DNA from: SIG603 sp964369225 | GTDB taxonomy: Bacteria > Bacillota > Clostridia > Oscillospirales > Acutalibacteraceae | Direction: 5' to 3' | Assembly (NCBI GenBank): GCA_964369225.1 | Contig: CAYJER010000006.1 | Location: 1-64,000, forward strand | Length of the DNA stretch: 64,000 nt | In this document: piece by piece, positions 52,949-61,282 of the stretch | Numbering within the stretch: position 1 is the stretch's first letter | How the letters are laid out: every line of letters starts with the position of its first letter | Notes under the pieces: generated by a model | The model's database searches: none | The model's input: only the letters and a program-made list of their open reading frames with translations | What the model was told of the DNA's origin: nothing | Made by a program: the position numbers and the translations under genes

Positions 52949-54871
52949 TTAGTCCTCCCTCTTAGTATTTCTTATAGATTGTTTTTTTGCGCATTTTATA
53001 AATAATACCGAATTTCCCGGTAAATTTAAGCTAATTGATTGATCAAAACCATGCATTGCTTCATTATCGCTTCTAATTCTATCGCCATTGCTGTAGCCTG
53101 TTCCGCCGTACTCTATGGCGTCGGTTGTGAACATTTCTTTATATAAACCTTTGAAAGGAACGCCTATTTTGTAGTTTTCTCTTCTAACAGGAAGGAAATT
53201 GCATACTACAATTATTTCTTTTTCCTTTTTATCTATTCTTCTAAAGGCTATTACGCTTTGTTCATAGTCATCGTTTGATATCCACGAGAAACCCTCCCAA
53301 GCAAAGTCAATCTCCCATAGGCAAGGATTTTCTAGGTAGAAGTGATTTATATCTTTAAAGAATCTTTGAGCCTGCATATGCTCATCGTATTGAAGCAACT
53401 CCCATTCAAGAGCCTTTGCATAGTTCCACTCATTTTTCTGTGCGAACTCTGTTCCCATAAAAATAAGTTTTTTACCAGGATGTCCCATCATATAACCCAT
53501 AAAACATCTTAATGCGTTAAATTTATCCCATTCACAGCTTCCATACATCTTGTTTATCAGCGAACTTTTTCCATGCACTACTTCATCATGAGAAATAGGC
53601 AACACATAGTTTTCTGAAAAAGCATAGAAGAAAGAGAAAGTTATGCTGTCATGGCTACCTTTTCTATATAAAGGATCCATTGACATGTATTTAAGCATAT
53701 CATTCATCCAACCCATGTTCCATTTATAATTGTAGCCTAAACCGCCAACGTAAGGAGGTCTTGTAACTAAAGGCCAAGAAGTAGATTCCTCTGCCATCAT
53801 CATAGCAGTAGGGTTTTGAGCAAAAACAGTCTCATTAAGCTTTCTCATAAACGAGCTAGCCTCATAGTTTTCTGTTCCGCCGTCTACATTTGCTACCCAT
53901 TGACCGTCTTCACGCTCATAGTTTAGGTATAGCATAGATGCTACAGCGTCTACTCTAAGACCGTCTATATGGTATTCTTTTAGCCAGAAATTTGCACTAG
54001 AAATTAAAAAGCTTACAACTTCAGGTCTTCCATAGTCAAACACTAAAGTTCCCCAACCCTTGTGTTCACCTTTTCTTGAGTCTTCATACTCATAGCAGAA
54101 ACTGCCGTCAAAGCGAGCTAGAGAAACATCGTCTTTAGGGAAGTGAGCAGGAACCCAATCCATAATAACACCAATATCATTCTCGTGACAATAGTTTACA
54201 AAGAACATAAAGTCCTCTGGTGTTCCGAATCTAGCAGAAGGAGCAAAGTAGCCTGTTACTTGATAACCCCAAGACATGTCAAGAGGATGCTCTGTAATTG
54301 GCAAAAGTTCAATATGTGTATAACCCATATCCTTTACATAAGGAACTAAATCATGGGCTAAGTCTTTATAGTTATAGAAAGCTCCGTTTTCGTGTCTTTT
54401 CCATGAGCCTACATGAACCTCATAAATATTTACAGGTTTCTCAAGGTGAGACTTTCTATTCTTTTTTGTGTACCATTTTTTATCTGTCCATTCATAATTC
54501 TTGATTTTTTCGAGTGGATAATATTTTGAACCTGTTTTTGGGCGTGTCTCATAATGAAATGAATATGGATCACTTTTGTAAACTTGAATGCCATCTTCAC
54601 CGATAACAACAAATTTATATGTTCCATATAACTCTATCATATTGTCAATATAAATTTCCCATACTCCGCCACGCAATTTAGTTAAAGGAAAGTTATATAA
54701 CTCCCAGTTACAAAAATCACCGGTAACAAACACTTCTCTCGCCCTAGGAGCCCAAGTCCTAACAGAGAGCCTACCGTTTTCCTCGCAATAGTGAACACCT
54801 AAATACTCATAAGCAGAACAGTTGTCGCCCTCATGAAATATTTTCAGTGCTAATTCATTTTGTGATTTCAT
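52949..54871 (-). CDS. glgB: 1,4-alpha-glucan branching enzyme
   Basis: GH13 enzyme that introduces alpha-1,6 branches. An N-terminal CBM48 module (about 25-115, WAPRAREVFVTGDFCNW) precedes the catalytic barrel with GVIMDWVPAHFPKDD, DGLRVDAVASML (nucleophile Asp), MMMAEESTSWP (acid/base Glu) and PISHDEVVHGKSSL. I start at 54871 (640 residues) after GAGGGTAAAATT; a longer in-frame reading would add 29 residues with no family match. First gene of the glg operon. Confidence 0.95.
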   Translation of the reverse strand: MKSQNELALKIFHEGDNCSAYEYLGVHYCEENGRLSVRTWAPRAREVFVTGDFCNWELYNFPLTKLRGGVWEIYIDNMIELYGTYKFVVIGEDGIQVYKSDPYSFHYETRPKTGSKYYPLEKIKNYEWTDKKWYTKKNRKSHLEKPVNIYEVHVGSWKRHENGAFYNYKDLAHDLVPYVKDMGYTHIELLPITEHPLDMSWGYQVTGYFAPSARFGTPEDFMFFVNYCHENDIGVIMDWVPAHFPKDDVSLARFDGSFCYEYEDSRKGEHKGWGTLVFDYGRPEVVSFLISSANFWLKEYHIDGLRVDAVASMLYLNYEREDGQWVANVDGGTENYEASSFMRKLNETVFAQNPTAMMMAEESTSWPLVTRPPYVGGLGYNYKWNMGWMNDMLKYMSMDPLYRKGSHDSITFSFFYAFSENYVLPISHDEVVHGKSSLINKMYGSCEWDKFNALRCFMGYMMGHPGKKLIFMGTEFAQKNEWNYAKALEWELLQYDEHMQAQRFFKDINHFYLENPCLWEIDFAWEGFSWISNDDYEQSVIAFRRIDKKEKEIIVVCNFLPVRRENYKIGVPFKGLYKEMFTTDAIEYGGTGYSNGDRIRSDNEAMHGFDQSISLNLPGNSVLFIKCAKKQSIRNTKRED

Positions 54872-55363
54872 AATTTTACCCTCGTTTCTTTTATTGACAA
54901 CTATACTTACCCCCTCAATAAACACGAATAAATAAAGGTTTTTACCGATTGTTGTCATTTCTTTTGTTATTTTCTTAATTAATTATTCTGCCAATTATAC
55001 AATAACATATTTTTTTGAATAATGCAAGTTTTTTACTTAATTTCTCCAACTATAACATTTTTGTACTATATATTTTATATAGTTTTAACAATAAATTAAC
55101 TTTGGTTGGTTTTATCCGTATTTTACACTTTTCACGGCATAATTATAACCAAAATTAGTTCATTTTTCTGTCGGTTTTTCTGTGTTTGTATTAAAAAATT
55201 GTAAATATTTTAGTTTTATATCTTTAATTATAGGGTTATAATTAAACGTATTATATAGTTATTTATTAAAATTCTAATGACTTTACAAAAAATTTACAAT
55301 TTATGGCGAAAATATTCCGTTTTGTACTACACTTCTCAATTCTCTTACTGCACTGCTAAACAC
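54872..55363. other. Divergent intergenic region between glgB and the sulfatase
   Basis: About 490 very AT-rich bases carrying the divergent promoters. For glgB a TATAAT-like box is seen on the minus strand near 54993, but no convincing -35 partner. No window repeat family, RNA gene or open frame is apparent. It is one of the few larger gaps free of the palindromic elements. Confidence 0.5.
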
Positions 55364-55392
55364 TTGACATTTTAGTATATTATTGATAAAAT
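55364..55392 (+). promoter_or_regulatory. Promoter of the sulfatase gene
   Basis: TTGACA (55364-55369), 17-base spacer, TAAAAT (55387-55392). Confidence 0.65.
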
Positions 55393-55417
55393 TAAGCTAA
55401 AGAAAGGAGCTGATATT

Positions 55418-56758
55418 TTGTCTGTAAAAGAAAACATGAATGTCATAATGATAATGACAGATCAAATGCATAAATATGCATTAGGAAAGGTTTCGGAATT
55501 TGTACAAACACCCAACCTTGATAAGTTAGCCGACGAAGGTACTTTGTTCACTAATTGTTATTCAAACAACCCTGTATGCACACCTTTTAGGGGTCTTATT
55601 TTCTCTGGAAGACACTCTTCAAGGACAGGCTGCATGAACAATTGTTCATATTTATTAGAAGACGAAATTTGCCTAGGCGATGAAATTGCTAAAATAGGAT
55701 ATGAGAGCAGTTTTATAGGTAAACTGCATTTAGGAGACAAAGACAACAAACCCGTTGAAAAACGTTTTTTTGCGGGAAACAGACGCTTTTTAGGCTATCA
55801 ATGTCACAACGGGTTTATAGGTGACATTGCCTTTTATGACGAGGACGGAAAAGAGAATAGATATTATGGACACAGGACAGATATAACCGCAAAACTTGCC
55901 GTTAATAGAATAAAGGAATTAGTAGACGAGGATAAAAACTTTGTAACGACAGTATTTTTCCAAGCTCCACATTATCCTGTTCAGCCGTCTGCTAAGTATG
56001 AAAGAATGTATGACGGAGTGGTTTTCCCTGAACCCGAGGAGTTTAGCTATATAGAGCCGTTCACAGGCACGGGCTCACCTCCTAGCCCATTGCCTATTGA
56101 GGATGACCCAGACTACCAACGCTACGGCGGAGACTTCCAAATGTATTGGAAGCTTTACTATGGAATGGTAAGCCAAATTGACGATAATGTAGGAAAGATA
56201 CTTAAAAGCCTTGAGGAAATGGGTATTAGAGAAAACACCGCAATCATCTTTTCATCTGATCACGGTGATATGCAGGGTTCTCATGGTATGCTTAACAAGT
56301 GTATACCTTATGAGCGTTCTTGTGGAGTTCCACTTATTGTAAATGTTCCAAACATGAAGCAACGCAAAAAGGTAGATACGATTGTTTCATCACTGGATTT
56401 CTACCCTACTTGTATGGATTTAGTTGGAGCTAAGTCAGAAAAGCAATTAGATGGTGTTAGCCTTATGAATTTATTAGCTGAAAATGGTGATATGAGCCAC
56501 CCAGATGTATTTTGCGAGAATAATATTTTTCCAAATCATTGGATATCTATTAGAACACCACAATATAAGATGGTAATTAACCGTGAGAGCCACGAGGTTC
56601 AGCTGTTGTTCGACATGATAAACGACAATACCGAGTCAAATAATTTAGCAAACAATAAAGATTATGAGCAAGTGCAAAACTCATTGCTTAAAAAACTTAA
56701 GGCGTGGTATAAGGATGTAACCTCTGTGCCAGTTGAGTTTATGGAAGAGACGTTTTAG
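55418..56758 (+). CDS. Sulfatase-family hydrolase (CxPxR type)
   Basis: Alkaline-phosphatase-fold sulfatase, 446 residues, no signal peptide, so probably cytoplasmic. The N-terminal metal-binding MIMTDQMHK, the active-site NPVCTPFRGLIFSGRH with a Cys to be converted to formylglycine, and the later SSDHGDMQGSHGM metal motif are clear. The active site differs from consensus CxPSR by Phe at the fourth position. The substrate could be a sulfated sugar. Start: TTG at 55418 follows AAAGGAG at 8-9 bases; an ATG 18 bases later is the alternative. A maturase gene is not in the window. Confidence 0.87.
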   Translation: MSVKENMNVIMIMTDQMHKYALGKVSEFVQTPNLDKLADEGTLFTNCYSNNPVCTPFRGLIFSGRHSSRTGCMNNCSYLLEDEICLGDEIAKIGYESSFIGKLHLGDKDNKPVEKRFFAGNRRFLGYQCHNGFIGDIAFYDEDGKENRYYGHRTDITAKLAVNRIKELVDEDKNFVTTVFFQAPHYPVQPSAKYERMYDGVVFPEPEEFSYIEPFTGTGSPPSPLPIEDDPDYQRYGGDFQMYWKLYYGMVSQIDDNVGKILKSLEEMGIRENTAIIFSSDHGDMQGSHGMLNKCIPYERSCGVPLIVNVPNMKQRKKVDTIVSSLDFYPTCMDLVGAKSEKQLDGVSLMNLLAENGDMSHPDVFCENNIFPNHWISIRTPQYKMVINRESHEVQLLFDMINDNTESNNLANNKDYEQVQNSLLKKLKAWYKDVTSVPVEFMEETF

Positions 56759-56762
56759 AACT

Positions 56763-56810
56763 TAGTGAAAAGTTTATGTTAAAATCCTTGCGGATTTTTT
56801 GATTAAAGAC
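56763..56810 (+). repeat. Short terminator-type repeat 3' of the sulfatase gene
   Basis: Truncated copy of the second repeat family starting 4 bases after the sulfatase stop: AGTGAAAAGTTTATG, then AAAATCCTTGCGGATTTTTT. No other terminator is visible for this gene, so this repeat is the likely one. Confidence 0.8.
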
Positions 56811-56977
56811 GTGCCTCATATTATTGTAGGGGCGGATATTATCCGCCTAAAAAGTCGGTAATTTCGTATAAATTTCATAGGCGGATAATATCCGCCCCTA
56901 CACGGTTTGTGAAATTTTACAAATTAAATTTAATCACAAAAACGTAAGAGGCACATCTGATCAAAGGTCACTCCTAC
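56807..56977. repeat. Composite palindromic element (class A) with matching outer arms
   Basis: Inner palindrome 56825-56902. Left outer arm GACGTGCCTCATA is directly joined to the terminator-type repeat; right outer arm GTAAGAGGCACATCTG matches. The remainder of the 376-base gap holds only the next promoter. Confidence 0.78.
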
Positions 56978-57070
56978 TAACATTTGTGTATTTTCTATAT
57001 TTTATAGTTCTGAAAATATGCAAGTTATATTTTCGACAAATTTTTACCAAAAATTACTAATTTATTATTA

Positions 57071-57097
57071 TTGAAATTTTTATTTATATGTTATAAT
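57071..57097 (+). promoter_or_regulatory. Promoter of the 114-residue protein gene
   Basis: Extended -10 TGTTATAAT (box 57092-57097) with a poor -35 TTGAAA at 57071 and a spacer of 15. Confidence 0.5.
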
Positions 57098-57134
57098 ATT
57101 ATAGTAGTTAACCAACCAGAAATAGAGGTAATAT

Positions 57135-57479
57135 ATGAAATTATTTAATAAAAACATAGCAAAACTAAAAAAGCAATATTCCATTAAAGAATTATACGAA
57201 AATATTAAGAATCAAGAATTTGTGGCAGGTATTCCATCGATTGTGAAGGTAGGGGCTACTAATTTAATTTATTTTAAGGCTTTTGACAGCGAAAATCAGA
57301 TTGTTATTTCTGAGTCTTCTACAAATTCAAGCTTTCAGGTACTTATAATGCAAGGACTTAATGCCCAAAACCCACAAAAAGAAGATACCGCCCAAACGGA
57401 CGGTAAATTTCAAAGTATTAAAGAATATGAAAAATCTTGTGCTTTAATTGCAAGACAACTAGAAAAATTAGGACTATAA
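57135..57479 (+). CDS. Uncharacterised 114-residue protein
   Basis: A soluble protein of unknown function; the ATG follows AATAGAGGTAATAT. The N-terminal part is helical and basic (KNIAKLKKQYSIKELYENIK), the centre has short beta segments (SIVKVGATNLIYFKAFDS), and the C-terminal part is helical with a glutamine-rich patch. I do not recognise a domain. It is monocistronic with its own promoter, and the region after the stop lacks a clear terminator. Confidence 0.65.
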   Translation: MKLFNKNIAKLKKQYSIKELYENIKNQEFVAGIPSIVKVGATNLIYFKAFDSENQIVISESSTNSSFQVLIMQGLNAQNPQKEDTAQTDGKFQSIKEYEKSCALIARQLEKLGL

Positions 57480-57539
57480 AGGTAATTTAACTTTATCATT
57501 TTTTGTAACAATTTTAGTAAAAGGATATTTTTCAAACAT

Positions 57540-57585
57540 ACAATCTTCATGAAGCCTTGGACATATTAAGACTTCATGAAGATTT
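57540..57585 (-). terminator. Hairpin after the DUF896 gene
   Basis: Minus strand: AATCTTCATGAAG, 17-base loop, CTTCATGAAGATT, then GTATGTTT. A 13-pair perfect stem directly after the stop; the T tract is weak. It could also be a protein-binding site. Confidence 0.6.
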
Positions 57586-57750
57586 TCACATCTTCTTAAA
57601 TCCATCTAAGCTTTGTCTTAGATTTTTTTTATAGGCATCTATGTACTCACGTCTTAAAGCATCTCTCTCTATTAGTTCCTCAGCAGTAAGTTCAGATTCT
57701 TTAGCCTTTTTGGCTAGTTCGTTTATTCTATCGATTTTTTTTTGTTCCAT
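57586..57750 (-). CDS. DUF896 family protein (YnzC-like)
   Basis: A 54-residue protein beginning MEQKKIDRINELAKKAKES, with LTAEELIERDALRREYIDAY and the end LRQSLDGFKKM: the classic helical-hairpin DUF896 (UPF0291) pattern. In Bacillus a relative is part of the SOS regulon, but most members have no known function. An AAAAGGAAAA site precedes the ATG at 57750. It has its own 3' hairpin and lies convergent to the 114-residue gene. Confidence 0.9.
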   Translation of the reverse strand: MEQKKIDRINELAKKAKESELTAEELIERDALRREYIDAYKKNLRQSLDGFKKM

Positions 57751-57773
57751 TTTTATTTTCCTTTTCTATTTTT

Positions 57774-57980
57774 AGTAGGGGCGGATTCCATACAGATGTG
57801 CCTCTTATGCAGTACCAATGTAGGGGCGAACCTATGTGTTCGCCCGAAAACTAGCAGTTTTTACTAAACCCACGGGCGAACACATAGGTTCGCCCCTACA
57901 TTAATTTGTGCGTTTTAACAAATTAAATTTAATCAAAAAAAACGTAATCAACACGTTTGGATTCCATATCCGCCCCTACA
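57774..57980. repeat. Composite palindromic element, class F stem, mismatched outer arms
   Basis: Inner palindrome 57819-57900 with arms GGGGCGAACCTATGTGTTCGCC and complement, a stem class not found elsewhere in this window. Outer left arm GATGTGCCTCTTA, outer right arm TAATCAACACGTTT (alternative type, does not pair). Outer ends are AGTAGGGGCGGA and its complement. Confidence 0.8.
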
Positions 57981-58048
57981 ATATTTTATCAAATTTAATT
58001 TTAACTATACCAACGTAATTATATACCTAAATCAAAATTTTTTCAATA

Positions 58049-58678
58049 CTATTTGAATAAATTATCGAGTGCATCTGTGGCTTTTTGCGCTTCGTCTTTG
58101 TACCCTTGCGCCACGTCTGTTCCGCTGTCTACAAAATTATCTGTTCCTAATATTGTCAAAAATACATATTGCCCGTTTGTGTAGACCCCTGAGGCTGTAA
58201 CCTTGTCCGCAAAATCTTTATAATGCTCTTCGTCTAACAAAAGTTGTCGGTGATTTTCAAGCTGCATTTCTACGTCTACCTCTTTGCCCTCTTTCGCCTT
58301 AACCGCTACAAATACATCAGGCACACTGTCATCAGAGCTTTTTTCTGCCCAAACTTCATCGTACATATCATCTTTTATACCAAAGGTAGAGTAAATTTCA
58401 TCCTCATCCATCTCTGTATCTGGGGCATAATCGTCACCATAAGCAAACTTTACAGCATCTGTGTACTTTACTAAAGAGTCTTGCAACATTGACGCTTCTT
58501 CGCTTTCTGTTGTGCTTTCTTCCATGCTCTCCTCCATACTTTCCTCCATACTTGACGGAGTTTGTGTAGGAGTGTTTGTAACATTTGGCTGTGAACTCTC
58601 TTCATCGCCACCGAAACAGGCAGTAAATGTGCTTGATATTAATAAGGCACAAAATATTATGCAAAATCTTTTTTTCAT
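58049..58678 (-). CDS. Putative lipoprotein (DUF4358-like)
   Basis: A 209-residue exported lipoprotein: MKKRFCIIFCALLISSTFTAC with the lipid-accepting Cys at 21. A Ser/Glu/Met linker with tandem MEESMEES repeats (about 50-62) leads to a domain (about 75-205) starting YTDAVKFAYGDDYAPDTEMD that resembles the DUF4358 lipoproteins of Lachnospiraceae; function unknown. The ATG at 58678 follows AGAAAGGGTTTAAT. It is divergent from the hydrogenase-like cluster. Confidence 0.7.
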   Translation of the reverse strand: MKKRFCIIFCALLISSTFTACFGGDEESSQPNVTNTPTQTPSSMEESMEESMEESTTESEEASMLQDSLVKYTDAVKFAYGDDYAPDTEMDEDEIYSTFGIKDDMYDEVWAEKSSDDSVPDVFVAVKAKEGKEVDVEMQLENHRQLLLDEEHYKDFADKVTASGVYTNGQYVFLTILGTDNFVDSGTDVAQGYKDEAQKATDALDNLFK

Positions 58679-58791
58679 ATTAAACCCTTTCTTAATAAAC
58701 AATTTATTAGCAGTATTTTGCCACTCTATGTTTAGTTTATACATATAAACTAAATATTCTTTGTGAAATTTTTAGAAATTTTTATATACTG

Positions 58792-58819
58792 TTGCATTAT
58801 TTCAAAAATATGATACAAT
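58792..58819 (+). promoter_or_regulatory. Promoter of the DRTGG-hydrogenase-PHP cluster
   Basis: TTGCAT (58792-58797), 16-base spacer ending TGA, TACAAT (58814-58819), extended -10 type. A TGTCACA / TGTGATA hairpin lies between a GAAAGG site and the first start codon at 58872. Confidence 0.6.
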
Positions 58820-58871
58820 TATACTAATATAATTCAAACAATCAGAAAGGAATGTCACAAAAAAATGTGAT

Positions 58872-59231
58872 ATGGACATAGCTATGAAAATTTTGGATGT
58901 AGCACAAATTCTTAAAGCAGATATACTGTTTGAGGGAGATTTAAATGAAGAGATAGCCACTGCTTGCGGAAGTGACATGATGAGCGATGTTTTGGCGTTT
59001 GTTAAAGATCAATCTATGCTTTTAACTGGGCTTATGAACTCGCAAGTTATAAGAACTGCCGAGATGATGGATATGCACTGCGTGGTATTTATCAGAGGCA
59101 AAAAGGTAGATCCTCAAATTTTAGAATTGGCAAAAGAGAAAAACATAACTGTTTTAGCATCGCCTTACAGAATGTTTACAGCCTGTGGTCTACTTTATTC
59201 AGCAGGACTTACAGGAGGTTGTAACGTATGA
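58872..59231 (+). CDS. DRTGG domain protein (first copy)
   Basis: A 119-residue cytoplasmic protein composed of one DRTGG domain; LLTGLMNSQVIRTAEMMDMH and VVFIRGKKVDPQILELAKEKNITVLASPY are characteristic. DRTGG domains occur next to CBS domains and kinases and probably bind a small ligand. The start at 58872 lies behind a small hairpin; an ATG four codons on is an alternative. It overlaps the next gene by 4 bases and opens the five-gene cluster. Confidence 0.85.
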   Translation: MDIAMKILDVAQILKADILFEGDLNEEIATACGSDMMSDVLAFVKDQSMLLTGLMNSQVIRTAEMMDMHCVVFIRGKKVDPQILELAKEKNITVLASPYRMFTACGLLYSAGLTGGCNV

Positions 59232-59653
59232 GTTTAATGGAAATGAATTACACCGTTCCAGGGGATGATTTTACAAGAGCTGGCGAGGCGTCTTCTGATG
59301 TTAAAAAAAGACTTAAGAAGATAGGTTTTTCTTCTGATGTAATTAGACGAGTTGCAATAGCCATGTACGAGGGTGAAATAAACATGGTTATACACGCAAA
59401 CGGAGGAGTAGCTACAGTTGATGTAGACAGCGACAAGATAATAGTTATCTTAAAAGATGAGGGTCCTGGTATTCCAGACATAAAAAAAGCTATGCAGGCT
59501 GGCTTTTCAACTGCGCCTGACAAAATTCGTTCTTTAGGCTTTGGGGCGGGCATGGGCTTGCCAAATATGGAAAAATATACCGACAATATGCAGATAGAAT
59601 CAGAGGTCGGCAAGGGTACTACTGTCACCATGACAATAAATTTAGATACATAA
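59228..59653 (+). CDS. Anti-sigma-factor-type serine kinase / HATPase (RsbW/SpoIIAB-like)
   Basis: A 141-residue GHKL ATPase. The N-box is in MYEGEINMVIHANGG, the G1 box DEGPGIPDIKKAM, and a lid GFGAGMGLPNMEKYTD. It lacks the receptor and histidine domains of sensor kinases and so fits the anti-sigma serine kinase family. In this neighbourhood its partner is unknown: no sigma factor or anti-anti-sigma gene is present. It may act on the adjacent DRTGG or hydrogenase-like protein. Overlaps the first gene by ATGA. Confidence 0.85.
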   Translation: MSLMEMNYTVPGDDFTRAGEASSDVKKRLKKIGFSSDVIRRVAIAMYEGEINMVIHANGGVATVDVDSDKIIVILKDEGPGIPDIKKAMQAGFSTAPDKIRSLGFGAGMGLPNMEKYTDNMQIESEVGKGTTVTMTINLDT

Positions 59654-59666
59654 AGGTGTGATTTAC

Positions 59667-60932
59667 ATGGAATTTTTTCATTCCGTCACACTGGTAGAAG
59701 ACAAGTGTGTCGGTTGTACTAATTGCATAAAACGATGTCCAACAGAAGCAATTAGAGTTAGAAATAAAAAGGCAGAAATAATAAAGGAAAGATGTATAGA
59801 TTGCGGAGAATGTATAAGAGTATGTCCTCATCACGCTAAACGATCTAAGTATTCTAATATTTCTGAAATTAAAAAATATAAATATAAAATCGCCTTGCCA
59901 GCCCCTACACTGTACGGTCAGTTTAATAATTTAGACGACATCGACTATGTACTGAACGGACTTATAGCTCAAGGCTTTGACAAGGTTTTCGAGGTTTCGG
60001 CAGCCGCTGAACTCGTAAGCGCATACACAAGAGAATTAATAGCCAGTAATACTCTTAAAAAACCTATCATAAGTTCTGCATGTCCTGCTATTGTAAGGCT
60101 TATAAGGGTTAGATTTCCTGAACTTTGCGAGAATGTTCTTCCGCTTAACTCACCAATGGAGATAGCTGCAAGATACGCTAAAAAACAAGCGGTTGATAAC
60201 ACAGGTCTTAGTGAAGAAGAAATAGGTTGTTTCTTTATAACCCCATGTCCAGCAAAGGTTACAGAGATTAACTCGCCAACTAATTCAGATAAATCCGCTG
60301 TAAACGCCGCCATCGCAATAAGTGAGATATACCCAGATTTATCCTCTAAAATGGATAAACTTAAAACTCTTAAACCTCTTGCCCACAGTGGACTTATAGG
60401 TGTTAGCTGGGCAACTAGTGGCGGAGAAAGCGCTGCACTACTTAAAGATAAATATTTAGCGGCAGACGGTATTGAAAATGTTATTAGAATTTTAGAAGAA
60501 ATAGAAGACGAGAGAATTGGCGACCTTGATTTTATAGAACTTAACGCCTGCACAGGCGGCTGTGTCGGTGGTGCTTTGTGTGTTGAAAACCCATATATCG
60601 CAAAGGCAAGAATACAAAAACTGCGTAAATATCTTCCTGTTTCAGAAAATCATATAAAAAATACAGATCCTACAGATCTACTCAAATGGGATAAAGACTT
60701 ACAATATTCAGATGTATGGGCGCTTTCTAGCAATGTTAGAGAAGCTATGGCACTACTAATGAAAATTGATGAGCAAGAAAAACTTTTGCCCGGCCTTGAC
60801 TGTGGCGCTTGTGGAAGTCCTAACTGCAAAAGCTTTGCAGAAGATGTTGTAAAAGGAAACTGTGAAATGCTTGATTGTGTAATTCTTTTAAAAGAAAAAA
60901 TACAAGACGAATTGAAAAGTGGCGAAAAGTAA
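59667..60932 (+). CDS. FeFe-hydrogenase-like iron-sulfur protein (sensory/regulatory type)
   Basis: 421 residues. Two ferredoxin clusters, DKCVGCTNCIKRCP and ERCIDCGECIRVCP, lie at the N-terminus. The H-cluster domain has ISSACPAIVRLIR (L1), FITPCPAKVTEI (L2) and ELNACTGGCVGGALC (L3). The L1 motif has Ala where TSCCP enzymes have the proton-transfer Cys, which argues against fast catalytic turnover and for a sensory role. A C-terminal CGACGSPNCKSFAED segment is a further 4Fe-4S site. No PAS domain. I start at 59667, ten bases after AAAGG; a GTG nine bases earlier is possible. Confidence 0.88.
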   Translation: MEFFHSVTLVEDKCVGCTNCIKRCPTEAIRVRNKKAEIIKERCIDCGECIRVCPHHAKRSKYSNISEIKKYKYKIALPAPTLYGQFNNLDDIDYVLNGLIAQGFDKVFEVSAAAELVSAYTRELIASNTLKKPIISSACPAIVRLIRVRFPELCENVLPLNSPMEIAARYAKKQAVDNTGLSEEEIGCFFITPCPAKVTEINSPTNSDKSAVNAAIAISEIYPDLSSKMDKLKTLKPLAHSGLIGVSWATSGGESAALLKDKYLAADGIENVIRILEEIEDERIGDLDFIELNACTGGCVGGALCVENPYIAKARIQKLRKYLPVSENHIKNTDPTDLLKWDKDLQYSDVWALSSNVREAMALLMKIDEQEKLLPGLDCGACGSPNCKSFAEDVVKGNCEMLDCVILLKEKIQDELKSGEK

Positions 60933-60952
60933 AAAGAGAAAGGACATTCACT

Positions 60953-61282
60953 ATGACAGTTAAAGAGATAGCTGAAAATTTAGGGTTTAAACTTTTAGCC
61001 GGAGAAGACGGCATAGAAAACGAGGTTGAAGGAGTGTATACCTGTGATTTATTAAGTTGGGTCATGGGTTATGCAAAAGAAGAACATATGTGGTTTACAG
61101 TTATGGGTAACTTAAATTCTATTGCTGTTGCAAGCCTTAGAGATATAAGCGCAATAGTTTTAACAGAGAATGCAAGCCTTGACGACAACGCAAAATCAAA
61201 GGCGGATCAAATTGGTATGCCTGTATATGTTACCGATAAAGACAGCGCTAGTGCGGTCATAGCTGTCAATGCCTTGCTATGA
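60953..61282 (+). CDS. DRTGG domain protein (second copy)
   Basis: A 109-residue protein, start at 60953 behind AGAAAGGACATTCACT. It begins TVKEIAENLGFKLLAG and continues with VEGVYTCDLLSWVMGYAKEE and the terminal GMPVYVTDKDSASAVIAVN, a DRTGG-type fold like the product of 58872-59231 but with low similarity. It overlaps the PHP gene by ATGA. The pair of DRTGG proteins around a hydrogenase-like gene suggests that they act together. Confidence 0.82.
   Translation: MTVKEIAENLGFKLLAGEDGIENEVEGVYTCDLLSWVMGYAKEEHMWFTVMGNLNSIAVASLRDISAIVLTENASLDDNAKSKADQIGMPVYVTDKDSASAVIAVNALL

Noticed and set aside
59969..60553. 194-codon open frame opposite the hydrogenase-like gene
   Set aside because: Lies fully antisense to a gene with clear motifs, with no binding site or family match.
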